A DNA stretch of 64,000 nucleotides, taken from NCBI GenBank assembly GCA_016801845.1, contig CM028911.1:9408885-9472884 (forward strand), read 5' to 3'. The DNA is from Polydactylus sextarius. Its lineage: Eukaryota; Chordata; Actinopteri; Polynemidae. The notes under the pieces are model-generated. The model had not been told where the DNA came from and did no database searches. It saw only the letters and a list, made by a program, of their open reading frames with translations. Each line of letters starts with the position of its first letter. The first letter of the stretch is position 1. Below, in pieces: positions 35,356 to 48,800 of this stretch. The position numbers were made by a program, and so were the translations under genes.

Positions 35356-35644
35356 ATAAGCCAAAACACAAGATGATGGTTAAATACAAATAAATGTGTG
35401 CAAGAATTTATTCAAGTTCAAAGGATGACAATTTTCCATGCAAAACCATCAAATGAAAAAAAAATGTTTGAAATTAATTTGGATAAATATACTAAAACAA
35501 AGTATTTAGAAGAAATATATTACCCTTTTAGTTTTGCTTTGCAAAACATGCCACATCTATGTGAAATGCTGTCACTGAGAACTGAGACTGAAATGCCATG
35601 CCTGATGTGAAGCACAAAGAAAGTGAGATCTTTGGCAGTTAGAT

Positions 35645-35646
35645 AT

Positions 35647-35693
<47 letters not shown>
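35645..35693. repeat. (CA)n microsatellite
   Basis: About 48 bp of uninterrupted CA. Confidence 0.95.
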
Positions 35694-35694
<1 letters not shown>

Positions 35695-36959
35695 AGACGG
35701 GAATCGTTTTCACGCAAGTGCGAGCACAAACACACATTTAAATGGATGCCTGCACCTGGATTTCTCAGGTTCGTTGCTGTGTTTCATCAGCTTCAGTCAC
35801 ATCCAGTGTTTCTTCACCATGTTAAACCTGTGGAGCTATTATCTCCTGACACACTTATCCTCCTCTAAATGATTTCTCTTCATCTCTTGCAAGTCACCTA
35901 ATCAAAGTTGAAAGCTTAATGCCATTCAGAAATCCCACTGCTTTCAACTGCATTCACTGTCATTATGGAAATGAATGGCGGCAGCTGAGAACTCAGATGT
36001 TCTTTCACATCTTGACAGAGTGTGTCTTAATGTGTCTTATGATCTTTACCGTTGCTGCTTGTGACTGAAGGCCTTGGTTGGGGACTCGACTAATCACATT
36101 ACACATCTTATACATTACATTCGCTTCCATATCTGCTCTGTGTCTCCCTGTCTCACCTGTTCTGAGACTCACCAGCGTTTCTAGCATTTCTGTTGCTCAT
36201 CGAGATCATTAGTCCATGTTGAAAAGAGCACAGACAGAAGGAAAATATAAAGTTTCACTCAACTTGAAGTCAGTGGTCTCTTCATGTAATGACAGAACAT
36301 TGGCTCCAAGGAGTCTAATAAGACGAGAATTGTCAAATTCCTCATTGGACACAGGAAGAGGAGGAGGAGGACTTGTGGTAAATGTCTTTCTACTCAGGAA
36401 ACCTTGGCATGGATGTTCTCAAATGTAACTGCAGTGCTCCATATCAACGCTGTGAAAACAAAAACAACAGCAGTTGAGAAAGTGATGTGACTGGCCTATT
36501 TCCTGCCATTTACAAAATATTAACTTTGAGGTTATTTCTTTGTTTCTGGAACATTCCAAGGATAAGATGATATTTTACTGAAACAAGTAAAATAATCTCA
36601 ATATAAACTCGGCGTGACACATAATTAGTTTTCGAGGTCATCATGCTTTTGTTGAGTAGAGGTGTTGACACTTCTCAGTGCGACTGTGAGTTTGTCTTTG
36701 GGTTGTCACTGCTGTAGTAACTTCTGCACAGTTGAAATTTATTTAGAGAGTTTTTTTTTCTTCTTTTCTTTTTTTTATTGAAAAAAACCTATCACCGGCT
36801 GTATTTTTCAGAGTTATCTTCCAGATGTGCCATTGTGAGGACGGGATGACATCTCCATCTCACCCCTAATCCGTAGCCGTCTGCTTGCTGTGTTTGCTTA
36901 GGTTTTATATGTGTTTACAGAGAATGTAATTACCCCTTCTAGACATGCAGCTGTTAGAA

Positions 36960-37105
36960 AAACTGATTTTATGGATCATGGCCATTGCCAAAAAATGTAA
37001 GCTCCCTGGACTTAATTTGTCAATTATTAAATCATAATTACATTTTCTTTAAAAGCCATTAGCTACAGGGCTTTAACAATAATTTTGTGCAAGGGCGCTA
37101 ACTTT
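36960..37105. promoter_or_regulatory. Possible conserved non-coding block
   Basis: Dense AT-core words (CAATTATTAAATCATAATTA at 37021-37040, TTAGCTA, TTTAACAATAATT) in non-repetitive sequence, typical of homeodomain-bound enhancers. Judged by texture only; conservation was not tested. Confidence 0.28.
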
Positions 37106-39839
37106 TTTTTTGATTTTCACAATGTAAAAAAAAAAAAAAAAATTATAATTCACATCTTGGTGATGTGTCTGGATTCTTTCCCCCAATTTAGCTAACAAAG
37201 TGCAGAGATGATTCATGGCAGATGAAGCCATACTTCGTAATTAGATTACAGCTTGATGGACTAGAATTTATTAACGATGAAGACTCACGCACACACACAC
37301 ACACACACACGCACACAGCCTTTAATGCAATATTTCTCCACACTTCCTCTTCTCCCTCCGACTTCGTCGGCACATTGCTCACTCATTTGTAGTCAGCTGC
37401 TGGGTCGAGTTACCCAAGTTGTGGTAACACATTGTTACAGCAAATTATGCACAAGCACGGACAGGCTGGCCTCTAAGTGATGGCCACAATATGCATTTGC
37501 CTTTAAAATTTAAAGGGTGAGTTTAATTTATCGAGGGTGTCACATGGCAGCAGTGAGTAATTATTCCCAACACCCTGTGGACCACAGTGGTTAATGTATT
37601 CCAGGGCCCTAGGGGGAGCTGTCAGGAGGAGGACACCCTCTCTGCTGCTCTGCTCACTGACCATGTTGGAGGATTCAGCACAGGATTCTCAATACACAAC
37701 CACAAATCACTCACTGAGGGTATGTAATTGTCCATTTTCCACCCTTTATCTCTTTCATCCCTGGTTCCCAGTGTCTTTGTGTCTGCATCACAACTAAATT
37801 AACAAGATTTTATGTCTTTTGTTTGTTTGTTTGCTGCTTGAACCTGACTGAGAGACCAAACAATTTGCTTGATTGTTTTTTTTTTCTTTTTCTTTTTTTC
37901 TTTTCTTTTTTTTCTGAGCCCCAGTAAGTGAAGAGACACTTAGATAAGTTTTATCAGGTTTTCTTAAAAGAGAGGGAAGCTACTATGGATTTGACGTCAG
38001 TTTTGAACTTCTGAGCCATCAAACATTTTGTGTTTATTGCTTGAGAAAACCATTGTTTTGTTGTTCCTGTCTGCTGTTGAGTTGTGAGTTTCTGGCAACT
38101 GGTCATTTCTTGTCTTGAGCAGCTGTTGACAATAACTTATGGAGCAGGAGAATAGAAGCTTCACTTTGATCTCGCCTTTGTTTGAGGAGACGGTCAGTTA
38201 ACTGGGTCACACTGTGTTTACAAATAGGTCTGTTTCTCTTGTAACCCACTTCTTTTGCCAAACGGGTGGAGTTTGATTCTCAGTATGGAGTTACAGCTGT
38301 GACTCTTTGTTGCTTGTGTGATGTTTGTTTGGCAGCAGAAAACTAATAATTTACAACAACCAAGGGTTCTCACAGTATTTTATATCATCACTGGATTAAA
38401 TGGCATAAATATGATAAATGTATCACCAGTGTTTTCGTCTTTTTTTTCCTTTTACATTATAAAGTGCCTTAAGATAATTTTTTTTAAGGATTTAGTGCAA
38501 CAGAAATCAAGTTTAAATTAACTGAAAGGAATCATCCAGGTTTTTTTTTTTTTAAGTTTGAATAATTTTTTCATGAAAATAGTATTATTATTATTAATTT
38601 TTTAAATCCTCCATCTGCAACAAAAGTGAATCTTTTAACCCAAATATCATTTAAATTCAATTTGCTAAATGATCAACAATCAGAAAACTGAGACACAACC
38701 AAGTCACTGAGAAACGAAATGTAGATCAAGATTCACCCTTTTCTGGAATCAGATGGTAATAATAAGGTTTTGTTCATTAAGTTACATAACAGTCAGTTTG
38801 AACATGGTGTCTGAGACATTTGTCTGGACACACAGTGAAACCGCTTTCACAGGGTTCAAGCAAAGTGTAGCTTTTATTTCTAGCCCTCTATACTACCCGT
38901 GAGTGTAACTTGAAGACAAATACGAGGCCTTGCTCTTTTAAACAGCACTGATAATAACCGTGCCTTTTGCGTCCATGAGAGATCTCCCATTATCTATTGA
39001 TTCAGTCTCACCCTGCGTCTCGGTGACTTACGCCTCTCTCTAATTCCCATTACCGGGAACACTGAACCCTTATCAAGGGAAACAATAAGCCACTTGTCAG
39101 CAAAGCAAGAAAATATGAGGAAGCATCTGCCCGGTCCAGAGGAACTCATGACTCTGTGGTAAAAAAGCATTCTGCCTCCCTCCTGCTGTCTGCCCTCCAT
39201 CGCCTCAACCCTCCCCCCCCTTGTGAGCCCTCCTTATGACCTCTAGGAAGGCGTGGTGGCGCGGTGGCAGTGCTCATGTTCAGGCAACTGAACAGCAGAG
39301 TAAATTTGATCATCAGGGGATAAGTCACAAATTGAATTCTGCTTCCTCTGCAGGGGAGCAGGGTTTCCTTGTGCTTCCGTTTGGGGATATGTGTGGGACG
39401 CACAGGTGGGAGCTAAAGAAGAGGTGGGCTAGTGAAGGGGGGAGGAGGCAGGGAGGAGGGATGGTCTTCCACCCCCAAATAGAAGCCCTGCTCCTGAGCT
39501 GTAAACCTGTCACATGGATGTGTCTCTGTCGATGATGGCATCTGACTTTTTTCTTCCCCAACCACCCCTGTGCTGGGCTGTTATCTCCTTCCTTCCCGCT
39601 ATGTCTCCCTGCTCTTTAAGACAAAGGGTAATAAAGCCATAAATTGTGTGGTCTGCGGAAGGTATGGACATTCTGTCTTGGAGACACTGTAAGAACTGCC
39701 ATAAAGCACCCTCAAAGTCATAGCTAAAGATTTACAGTTATTTAACATCCTCCTCTCCCCCTAAATCACAGTGATAAGAGAATTAAGTGATGGCTATAGG
39801 TTCTTTGTCCTTAGTCTATTGATTTTCTTCACCCCTCAG

Positions 39840-40080
39840 AAGGATCCCGAACATTATAATTATTGAGCCCTGCAGTTTGATGCAGGTTTACGGAGTAGGA
39901 GAGGCGCCCTCAGTTCGATTCTAACACAGTTAAAACAAAAGGCACCTGTTTTTCAATTTGGTAATGGGCTTCCAATTATGCTTCATTTACCTTACTTGGC
40001 CAGAAAATGGTTTATCAGAGGCCTCTGTACTGAACAGCTTCTTTGTGCGATGACAAAACCTCAGCAACAGCTCTATAGGC
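39840..40080. promoter_or_regulatory. Possible conserved non-coding block
   Basis: Complex, low-repeat sequence with TATAATTATTGAG, CCAATTATGC and CAATTTGGTAATGGG words. Texture resembles vertebrate developmental enhancers; untested. Confidence 0.25.
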
Positions 40081-41324
40081 CTCCTTCTTTAGCTATTATT
40101 CAGACGTGTGGACAGAGGATTGTTTATTATTATTATTATTAAGAACAGATCTCCCATTGTTAGTCATTTTTATTTCTGTCAGATAAAGAAAAAAAATCAA
40201 GATCAACTGATATGTGTCGCATTACAAAATTTTCATCTTCACTATGAGCAGCTGGTGTGAAGACAGAACATAATCTTAGTCCTGCCTCTGTGTGTGTTTT
40301 CAGATACTTTGTCACCAACAAACACAGCCTTATCCTCCTGAGATGTTGACTGTGATTGTAAAGGTGAGTGTTATTTGTTCTCTCAGTAGAAGAACTCTCA
40401 CCCAGCATGAAGAAAGCATCTGAAACAGGTGATCATCACTATGTATCACATGCAGCTCTTTGAGATCGATCTGGAAGAGGAGAATTCAGCTGCTAAAATA
40501 TTTCTCCAGTTGTCATAAATAAACAAAACACTTAGACTTGTGCTACTTCTCCGTTTCAGAACAGGTGTGAGTCTATTCATAGTGTTTTTCTGTGCACTAT
40601 GTGAATATATGTCTGTTTGAACATACATGGCATTTAGATGGCATTTATGTCATTTAGGGATACTGTTTCTGCCCACTATAAACTGATATTTTACTGATAT
40701 TCTGGCATTTACTCAGTTTTGTGAGTTAAAAAAAACAACTTGCTGTGTAAAATAACAAAGACTTCCCAATTAAGAAGCCTTGTCAACTTTGGTCAAGACA
40801 ACAAGGTGCCGAAACGGAGGAGGTTTTATGTTCACTGTGATGGATTACTGAGAAATTCTTCAGTAAGAACAAGAGAGGCGTTGGAGAGGAGTCCTTGTAA
40901 AGGTAAACACCTGTAAAAATGCATGTGGAAGGTTAAGATTAAAGTTTTCATAAAAAAAAATACTACTACACTTAAAATGACAACACCACTTACAGCTGAT
41001 AATATATACAGTACTATTGTTTGTCACCTTAAAGGTGCTATATAAAAGTATTTTAGTTTAATGCTAACATTGGCTACATAGCAAATATTAAAGCATTTCA
41101 AATATTAAGGTTAAAGGTTAAGGTTAATATTAAGGTCAAATATTAAGGATTCCCTTAGAGAAATTGAACCTTCATCACACACAGCACTGTTAAAACTTAA
41201 AGACACACCAAGAAGTAAAAACACCCTAAGTACCCAACACCAACATGAAAAATATGTTGGTGTGTGTGTGTGTGTGTGTGTACATGATATTTGTGGACTG
41301 TACTGAACAGTTACTGCACATGGT

Positions 41325-41510
41325 TATTGTAAATAAATAAATTACACATGCTTATGAAGACCCAGCTGGTCTGTTAAATAAATAAATAGTAAAAACAGTA
41401 AATAATTATGAGTTAATAATAAATATGAATTAAACTATAAATTAAACTATTGAATAGAATAATAATAAAATGATTAATAATAAAAAGAAAATATAAATAA
41501 TAAAACTAAA
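41325..41510. repeat. Extreme AT-rich tract
   Basis: About 185 bp built of AATAAATA, TTAATAATAAA and similar words with very few G or C. It has the look of a degenerate simple repeat or a matrix-attachment type sequence. Confidence 0.6.
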
Positions 41511-42110
41511 GAGAGCATTGATTTTCTTCTTTAAGTTTTTTCTTTGATTTTGCTCAGCACCAGTCAAATGAATAGCATGGACCGAGACATGGATGCTACC
41601 ATTGCTCTGTATTTGGTGGATGTGTAAACATGTTTACTGTGTTATCTTTGTAAAATGATAATATAATAGTTTACAACTTATCCCTGTGTTTTCTAGGTGC
41701 TAAAGAATCAAGTTAGTTAAGGTTTAAGGTGAATTTGAGGTTGAAGGATGAAATTAAAACTACCTGGTTAAAGTTAAGGGGGAAAGATTGTGTTTGTGAT
41801 GAATGCGAAGAGCAATGATTGTTAGTAGGAGATAAGCTGTGCAGCTTTCGGTGTTATACTCAGACCCTTTGTGCACCCGAGAGGTTTAGAATGAGAGCAA
41901 CGTCATGCTACTTCTGCCTTTTCATTCTGACAGAGAACAGTCTGTCTGACTAAAAGAGGTCACTTGTCAAGAAAACATAAACACAGGCCGTTTTCTTTAG
42001 CGTTTGAAGAAGTGACAAATTCAGTAGTTTTTTTTTTTTCATGGTGAGGAAAGTCTCAAACCAGAAAAAACACTGCCACAAGTAGAATCTTTTAAGTAAA
42101 CACAGATACC

Positions 42111-42143
42111 TCTCACCCACTCTTTTTTCATCGTCTTTCTTTC

Positions 42144-42179
<36 letters not shown>

Positions 42180-45100
42180 TAAAAGGACACACAGAAATAC
42201 ACACATACACACATACACCCCTCAGGCGTCACAGAGGGCCACAGCCCCGCTTACCACTGCCTGACAGTTGGCTTCTTAACAAAGACGCAGGGAATATAAT
42301 TAAATCATTTACCTTTGATACCCAGCCAGCTTTGTAATTAATTAATTCACCCAGGGTGTGCAGGAATTACATTCACCGAGAGGCGATGGAGGAAGGGAAA
42401 AAAAAGTCTCCTATGTTCCTGCATACTTTGGAGACAAAACCCAAAGCTGTGCCCTCCCTTTCCCTCCTCCTGCGTTTACCTTTCTGCAGCCGTGTCCTCA
42501 GAGACGCGAAGTGAAGAAGTTAAGTGCTTCTCTAGTTGAAATAATGACCCTGCACTGATGTTTAGGCCTCATCATCCAAAGTGCCTGAGGCCAGACCAGG
42601 CTGTGGCAGGAGGACAGGCCTTGCTTACACATCCCTCTCATTTGGTCTGACCTTTGCGGTGACTGTGATGTGGGAAGGTGATTGCTGTCAACATCATCAG
42701 TGTCACACAGCACTAGGAACAGCCTCTGTAGAAATCAGCAGTACCTTTTGGAAGAACAAGGGCATAATTTACACTTGCACGGATCCAGTTAGGATGTAAA
42801 ATCCATATATCATGTCAAATGTCAGAAAGACTGAATGACAGTGAGCCTCAGACGCTACTGATGCTTATCTCTGTATGGCGCTGCAGTCAGGGAAACATCT
42901 CTATTATTAAATTATAATTAATATCATTAATTTGTTTCTGCAGGTAGGTTGCGCAAGTACAGCTTTGGTGGTATGAAGACATGAAATGTAGTGTTTTTGT
43001 ACAGTAGTGTACTTTGTGCTGTCTGTCATTTGTTTGCCTTGGGTGTTTTTTTTTCTAAAATTATTATCACATTTTTGCGCTGGATATGAGTCAGAGTACC
43101 TCTGTGTAGCAGTCTGTAAGACATTTAGAAGGCAGCCCCGAGCAAATTCTTCAGTGTCATCCTTTTGCCTTTCCAAGAACATCAAGCATTTGAATCAATG
43201 AGCCTTCATCAGCTATCTAATTTTTTACCCCTCTGTATCGCTTAGCTACCGCTCTGCCAGTCAAGCAGAAAAAATACAGCAGTGTTGTTCTCATATATGT
43301 TTTTTTTTTCTCTCCCATTTTCTCTCCTTTTGTAAATTACTGCCACGGCAAAGTTAAAAGCATCTGAAAACCACTTTTGTAAATTATTGTCGATAAATTG
43401 CAATGATTCATATGGACCTGCATGAAGTTTGATTTATAATTTGAGGCTGACTGTGTGAGGATATATTGCTCTGTGAGCTGGTGGAAGGATTTGGTGGGAT
43501 CCATAGGCACATTCATCACACTATACTGGAGCAATTTTTTAATGTGTACCACTATTAGGCCTTGTACTATTCTCCTCATAATAGAAGTATATACTGTCTC
43601 CTGACTGTCAGAGTCTCAGTCAGTTTGTAATCTGTGAATTGAATACGTGAATTTCATTTTAAGATGCATTTATACACATGTGGCAAACACACATCTGTCC
43701 AATCTGTTACTGTTGCAACAGCTTGATGATTAACTCATGGTCTTGTCACTAGTCTTTTATCAGCAAAATCTATTAGTTCATCTATTAATTCATGTCCAAG
43801 ATTAAGAATTAAAAGATCTATGACAGATCTTCCATCTTATGTCATTAAATTTGTTAAAAACAGAATTTATTTCAATCACAACCAGCAGCATACTAAGTTA
43901 ATGTTTACCATATTTGACCATTTAAGGGCATTTAACCCAATACCTTTTAAAATAAAAAGTGTTGCCGGTAATAAGGTGAAAATAAACTTGTTTGCCCATA
44001 TTAAAATATACGACTTTTACTCCCCTGATGTTAGTTATTTAATACAGAAATTCACTCTTTTAGCCAACATTTAATACATGCAGGGAAACATTTATCAAGC
44101 TGCCAGGTGCCAGTTTCTACAGGTGCAGCTCCGGGCTCAGCAGTCCTGCCTCCCCACCACCTGCATCACCTCCCCCTAAACAACAAACCAGCCCCACTCC
44201 CAGCTGAAGCAGGAGGTGAGCTGCGCCATATTGAACAACATGTCAGAAGGCTTGATTGCAGGGTGTCTGTGGGAATCCCTTTTTTCTATTATTATGGGAA
44301 AAAAGAAAACTGATTAAATCCTTTTTGGTGATAAAGATTCAAACACTGTAATTATTTTTTCACTTAATGATCATTATGTGAAACAAAAGCAGCCTGTTAA
44401 ATGGCATCACTGTGGATATTGGATCACTACACACATGATGCCCACAGGCTGAGAACAATATCTATCTCAAAGTAATGGCTGCATTGCCATAAAATGCGTT
44501 GTGTACAATCAAGACTCCAAATTGAAGAAACCTATCGATTTGTAGACCACTTGACCTCTCATCCAGCGCCATTCAATCCCATATTATTTTATAGTTAGTA
44601 TTATAATATATGATTTTAAAGATGATACCGTTTTTTTTTAAATTGAAGGGACTTTTTTATTCAAGAATTTTAACATATAAGTCTCAATCAGGCGATATAA
44701 GGTAGCTTTAAGCATGTTTTAAGCTTTGAGAGTATCATCAAGAACGTTATTCTTGCATTACACAGTAAAATTCCATCTGTGTTGCATGCATGTCTGCATA
44801 GTGTTATGTTTTTAGGGTTCGCAAGGCCTCCACTGGTCTGGTCCAATGTGGTATCTTCTCATGGGGCCTCTGACTGCAGACGTTTTAGTCAAGAGTTCCC
44901 AACATAAAAGTCGGGTTCCTTGTGGGTCACAAGATAAATTGAAGGGGTTTTGAGCTGATTAATGAGGCAGGGCAGAAAGGAAAAAAATTGGTTCATGAAT
45001 CAGATTTTATTTTTTGGACTCTCCTATAATTTATGTTAGTTTGTGATCATTTTAACTGTATGCTGCTAATCTTGTAATAAAATATCATTCATTTGTAGCT

Positions 45101-45600
45101 TAAAGTATATAAAGTAGCATGGCATGGACCATGTGGACTACTTCATTTTCTTTATTTGATGATGGTTGAACTGTAATAGCCACAAGCATGTGTCTCTTAG
45201 AAAAGCACACATTCATCCACCCAAGCCTCCGGGTCAAGATATTGCATGTATCAGATGTTTAGAAGACCGAAAGCTTTCATGTCCTGTGGCTGTGAACAGA
45301 CCAAGGACAGTCACGTGGTGACAGTATTTACGTCCCTCTGAGATCTGAAGAGCATTTACCCAAACCATATGCTGCTTTCTTAATGGTTAGTGATATTTGT
45401 GTGAACGCACCCAACAATTAACATGGGAGAAATGGGACTGGCGTTAACCTCCGGGTATTCCTTCGATGTTAACGCTCCTCTCCCTCAAACTCATCCCTCC
45501 CTCTACTTGCCCTTCTCTCTGCTTCCCTCATTTAACTCTCTCCATCCTCTCACCCCTCCTCCCCCTCTCTCCCCCACCTCCGTGCTTCTCCTTCCCTGTG
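42111..45600. other. Gene-free region, part 4
   Basis: No supported exon. Begins with a poly(T) run ending at 42176. An open frame near 43820-44074 is AT-rich and matches nothing I know. A pyrimidine-rich stretch lies at 45480-45600. Confidence 0.5.
42255..42400. promoter_or_regulatory. Possible enhancer-like block with homeodomain cluster
   Basis: Contains TAATTAATTAATT (42336-42348), another TAATTAAAT upstream and a TCF/LEF-type CTTTGAT near 42313-42319, in non-repetitive DNA. Inference from motif density only. Confidence 0.3.
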
Positions 45601-45609
45601 CTCGAGATC

Positions 45610-45821
45610 CAGTGGAAGTGATTTATCTTAGCGTGAAAAGACTTGTGATGACGCCGAGACAGGGGGGCCCCAGGCCCTTGGCATTGAATGCTTCGATGGC
45701 GTTTGCATGAAGTTCACGGCCCCGGAGCCACGATAAATGTCAAGTGCAACAAACGTCCTGTAAATAAGATAGAGCGCTGCCAAAGCCACAGTCTGCTTAT
45801 TGACTGCCCGAGCAGAAGGTG

Positions 45822-45825
<4 letters not shown>
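45610..45825. promoter_or_regulatory. Possible conserved non-coding block
   Basis: A complex, moderately GC-rich segment amid AT-rich flanks, just left of a (TG)n tract at 45822-45852. It has no long frame consistent with a known protein but high word complexity, including GATAAATGTC and GTAAATAAGATAG. Conservation untested. Confidence 0.3.
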
Positions 45826-45852
<27 letters not shown>

Positions 45853-48800
45853 AATGTATAAACCCAACCTTATCCTCTCTCAGAATAAAAAGCAACAAAT
45901 CTTGGATTTCATAGACACGGGCTATACTCTCTGAGCGGTTATGAGCTTTCCCTCTGCAGGGGTTTTATTCGACAGCTATGTAAAAGCGAGGAAATGTTGA
46001 AGGTGAAAGCCATTATAAATGTGTCATTAAAAGACTGTGGGTTCTGCACATTGTTCAACACAAAATCTGCTTTGCTTTAGTGTGCGTCCATAGGATGGTA
46101 TTTATTTTGTATCACATTAAAACAGAAAACAGCTGTAAGACATGTTTTCTCCTTCCTTGTCACAAATAGCTAGTGGCTACTTAAAATTTAAATTTCCTTC
46201 TGTTCACACTTAATTTTCTGAAAACAATACACCTCTTTTCATCAATATTTTTTAGAAACATCTCCAATTTAGGTCATGCTCTGTGCTGCCACCCAATGGA
46301 TCTCAGTGGGACTAAATATGAATCAGTAGATGAGGAAAATTAAGAAAAAAAAACACTCAAACAGACGTACATTTAATTATAATGGGACTCTTTATGAATC
46401 CCTTGTGATATTAGTGGAAAATGACTGTATTATATTTCAACCATGTGCATCGTGTACATACATTAGGAGCTGCATCTGCCTCTGTGCTGCACTAAAGAGG
46501 ACACACATACTTCTGCCATGTGCTCATCCTTTCTCTGTGGCCTGAGGCCAACAGACACATGTTAGCCTTGGCTATAACACACACCATGACTGTTCTTTCA
46601 TTAAGCAACACTCTTAGATAATGTTAGTCCACACCTCCCTGCTGGGTGTATGCGTGTGTGTTTGTGTGTGGTACACTTCAGAGGACACTTACCTCACCCT
46701 TTTTTTTCATGGAGATGACAAGGTGCCTTTATTTAATTCCGAGATGTCATTTGAGGACTCGGCGAAGTCATTGTGGGACTCAAGTATATACTTCAAAGTA
46801 TTATTTTATTTGATCATCCTCTCCCACTGTAGGAATTTCTGTGTTGGTTGAGAACGAGGAACAGAGCAGGAACAGGGCTTCATGCTATTAGAGTTATCTG
46901 GGGAAGTACAGTCCTGCATATATCACCTCCGCTGGTGTCATCCCCAGTTGATAAACTGCATTTCCTGTCAGTGGAGGACACTGAAGGTTACAGCTGAGAT
47001 TAAAAGGAACAAAACAACCTCCCAGCTGTAGTGGTGACACATTCTACCTTCTGCAGTGCTCCAAATCATTCTGATAATTCAGATGAGCAGGAGTGTATGA
47101 ACCCTTGATGAATCCTCTAGTGGTCCCTAAATATGGACGTAATGACAGCTCTTAACATATCTGAGACTTTCCACATGAGTGAGAGCATTCAAGCACGGGT
47201 GGAACATGCATGCACACACTTATATCTGACATAAAACATGCAGCAATATGCAAACATTTGCCTACATGCACTCAGCTGATTAAACAGACACATAAATTAT
47301 TGTTTCTTGTCATTTTTTGATATAAAGGCACTGGGTTGTTCCTCCCTCTATTGAATCAACTCACAAACATCACCAGCAGCACTCAGAGTTGGATCTGCCC
47401 GGGGAGCGTGGCCTGCTGTATATCCACTCTCAGCGGTGACCATAAGCTGCGTTTGTTCACCAGCTCCAGACACACTGAGGCAATTTATGAGCCTCTGGCT
47501 GCAGGCTGATTAGAGCAGTGCTTGTAAAATGTATTTTGGCATGTATGCGGGGTTTTACTGGAGCTCCCCCTGTCACACATCAGCCATACATCAGCACTGA
47601 AAGAGAGAGGTGAAACAAGAGCAGCAGGAGGAGGGTGGTGGTGTCTGTGTCGAGGGACGGCATTGTTTAATCCTCAAGAGCCTCCATTTTGGAAATGGTT
47701 TTCCTCAAACTGTCAGCGGCTCATATTTTTTGTGGGCAAACTCTACATGAAGGTTGATCATTATTGATCACCTTCACTGTTCTTTGTGTTAAGTTTTACA
47801 TATTGTATTTTTTTTTTATTATTTTAACATGAATTTAGTAAAATCAGACATTTCTGAAATATATCTTTTAAAACATCCCAGATTATCTTCTAACCTTCAC
47901 AAAAGCAACATTTCCTTGTCTTCATAAATCCACATCTCTTCCTCATCCTCTCTGCAGCTATTCATTTTCCACCAGACAACAGCAATAGCATGTGTAGCCA
48001 TTCCCTGGCTTCTATCCAGAACTTGTCTGAGCGTCTCAGGAAGTATCCATGAGCTCTGCTACCTGTCACCCAACTTTCAGCATGATTTGTGACAACACCG
48101 TCTGACCAGAACAATTGCATTAACAAGCGCCGGAAGGCCCTGCCTGTCAGGCTCCGCTGATACCATGTGAGATCTTTATTAAATTACAATTATGAGACGA
48201 CAAATCCTCTCATTGTTCCACCTTGTGGACCGTGCTTGGACACGTGCCACTGTCATATGAACACAGGGTGAGTCATTTCTCAGGAATGGGTCTTCACCCT
48301 TTTGGCGTCTCGTCCTCCATAGCAACAAACCTGCTAAGAAAAATGTGAAGTGAGCACATGCTACGTCGAAGATAATTAGATTTATAAGAGAAGAAAATTC
48401 ATTTTCTCAGACTAAAGCGTATTTCTGTGATACCATCGATTTGTACGCTACTTATTATCATCAGTGATAGTTTTACTTTCAGCTATGAGACAGTGTGTGA
48501 TAAATGTTTCCCATATCTGATATTTTGAGTAGTTCCAGGGTCCTGGTTTTAAGATGGTAGAAGCGTACTGAAGTGGCTTCCTGGGACACTTAGCAGAATG
48601 TTATTAGTAACACTTGTGTTTTTCCCGTTGACAAGTCAAAATGTCTGATATGTTTATTTCACAAGACTACTGGCATTCTTCCATGCTCTGTCTCTGTAAG
48701 GAGTAAAATGTGTGTGTGGCACAAATAAAGGGAAACAATATGTGGATTAGTTTTGTGTTGAGAACCAGTTAAATGTAGATGTGTGGCCTTCAGCATCTCC

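Larger units (their letters stand above)
30230..35640. other. Gene-free region, part 2
   Basis: No supported exon. Microsatellites: (AT)n 31052-31090, (GA)n 31811-31842, (TG)n 32341-32390 and (TG)n near 35327-35355. Non-repetitive, complex stretches at 33250-33480 and 34780-35050 could be conserved non-coding DNA. Open frames in this span mostly cross the dinucleotide repeats and are not genes. Confidence 0.5.
35700..42110. other. Gene-free region, part 3
   Basis: No supported exon. Holds (CA)n at 37288-37318, poly(A) near 37126-37142, a short (TG)n at 41259-41281, a GGTTAA-type minisatellite near 41092-41150 and an extremely AT-rich tract at 41325-41510. Complex blocks at 36960-37105, 38880-39130 and 39840-40080 are listed as possible regulatory DNA. 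Confidence 0.5.

Noticed and set aside
43820..44074. 84-codon frame in AT-rich desert DNA
   Set aside because: Composition follows the local AT bias, and there are no convincing flanking splice sites or recognisable domain.
48210..48230. CTCF-like word TTCCACCTTGTGGACC
   Set aside because: At least two mismatches to the core consensus, which is expected often by chance in 64 kb.
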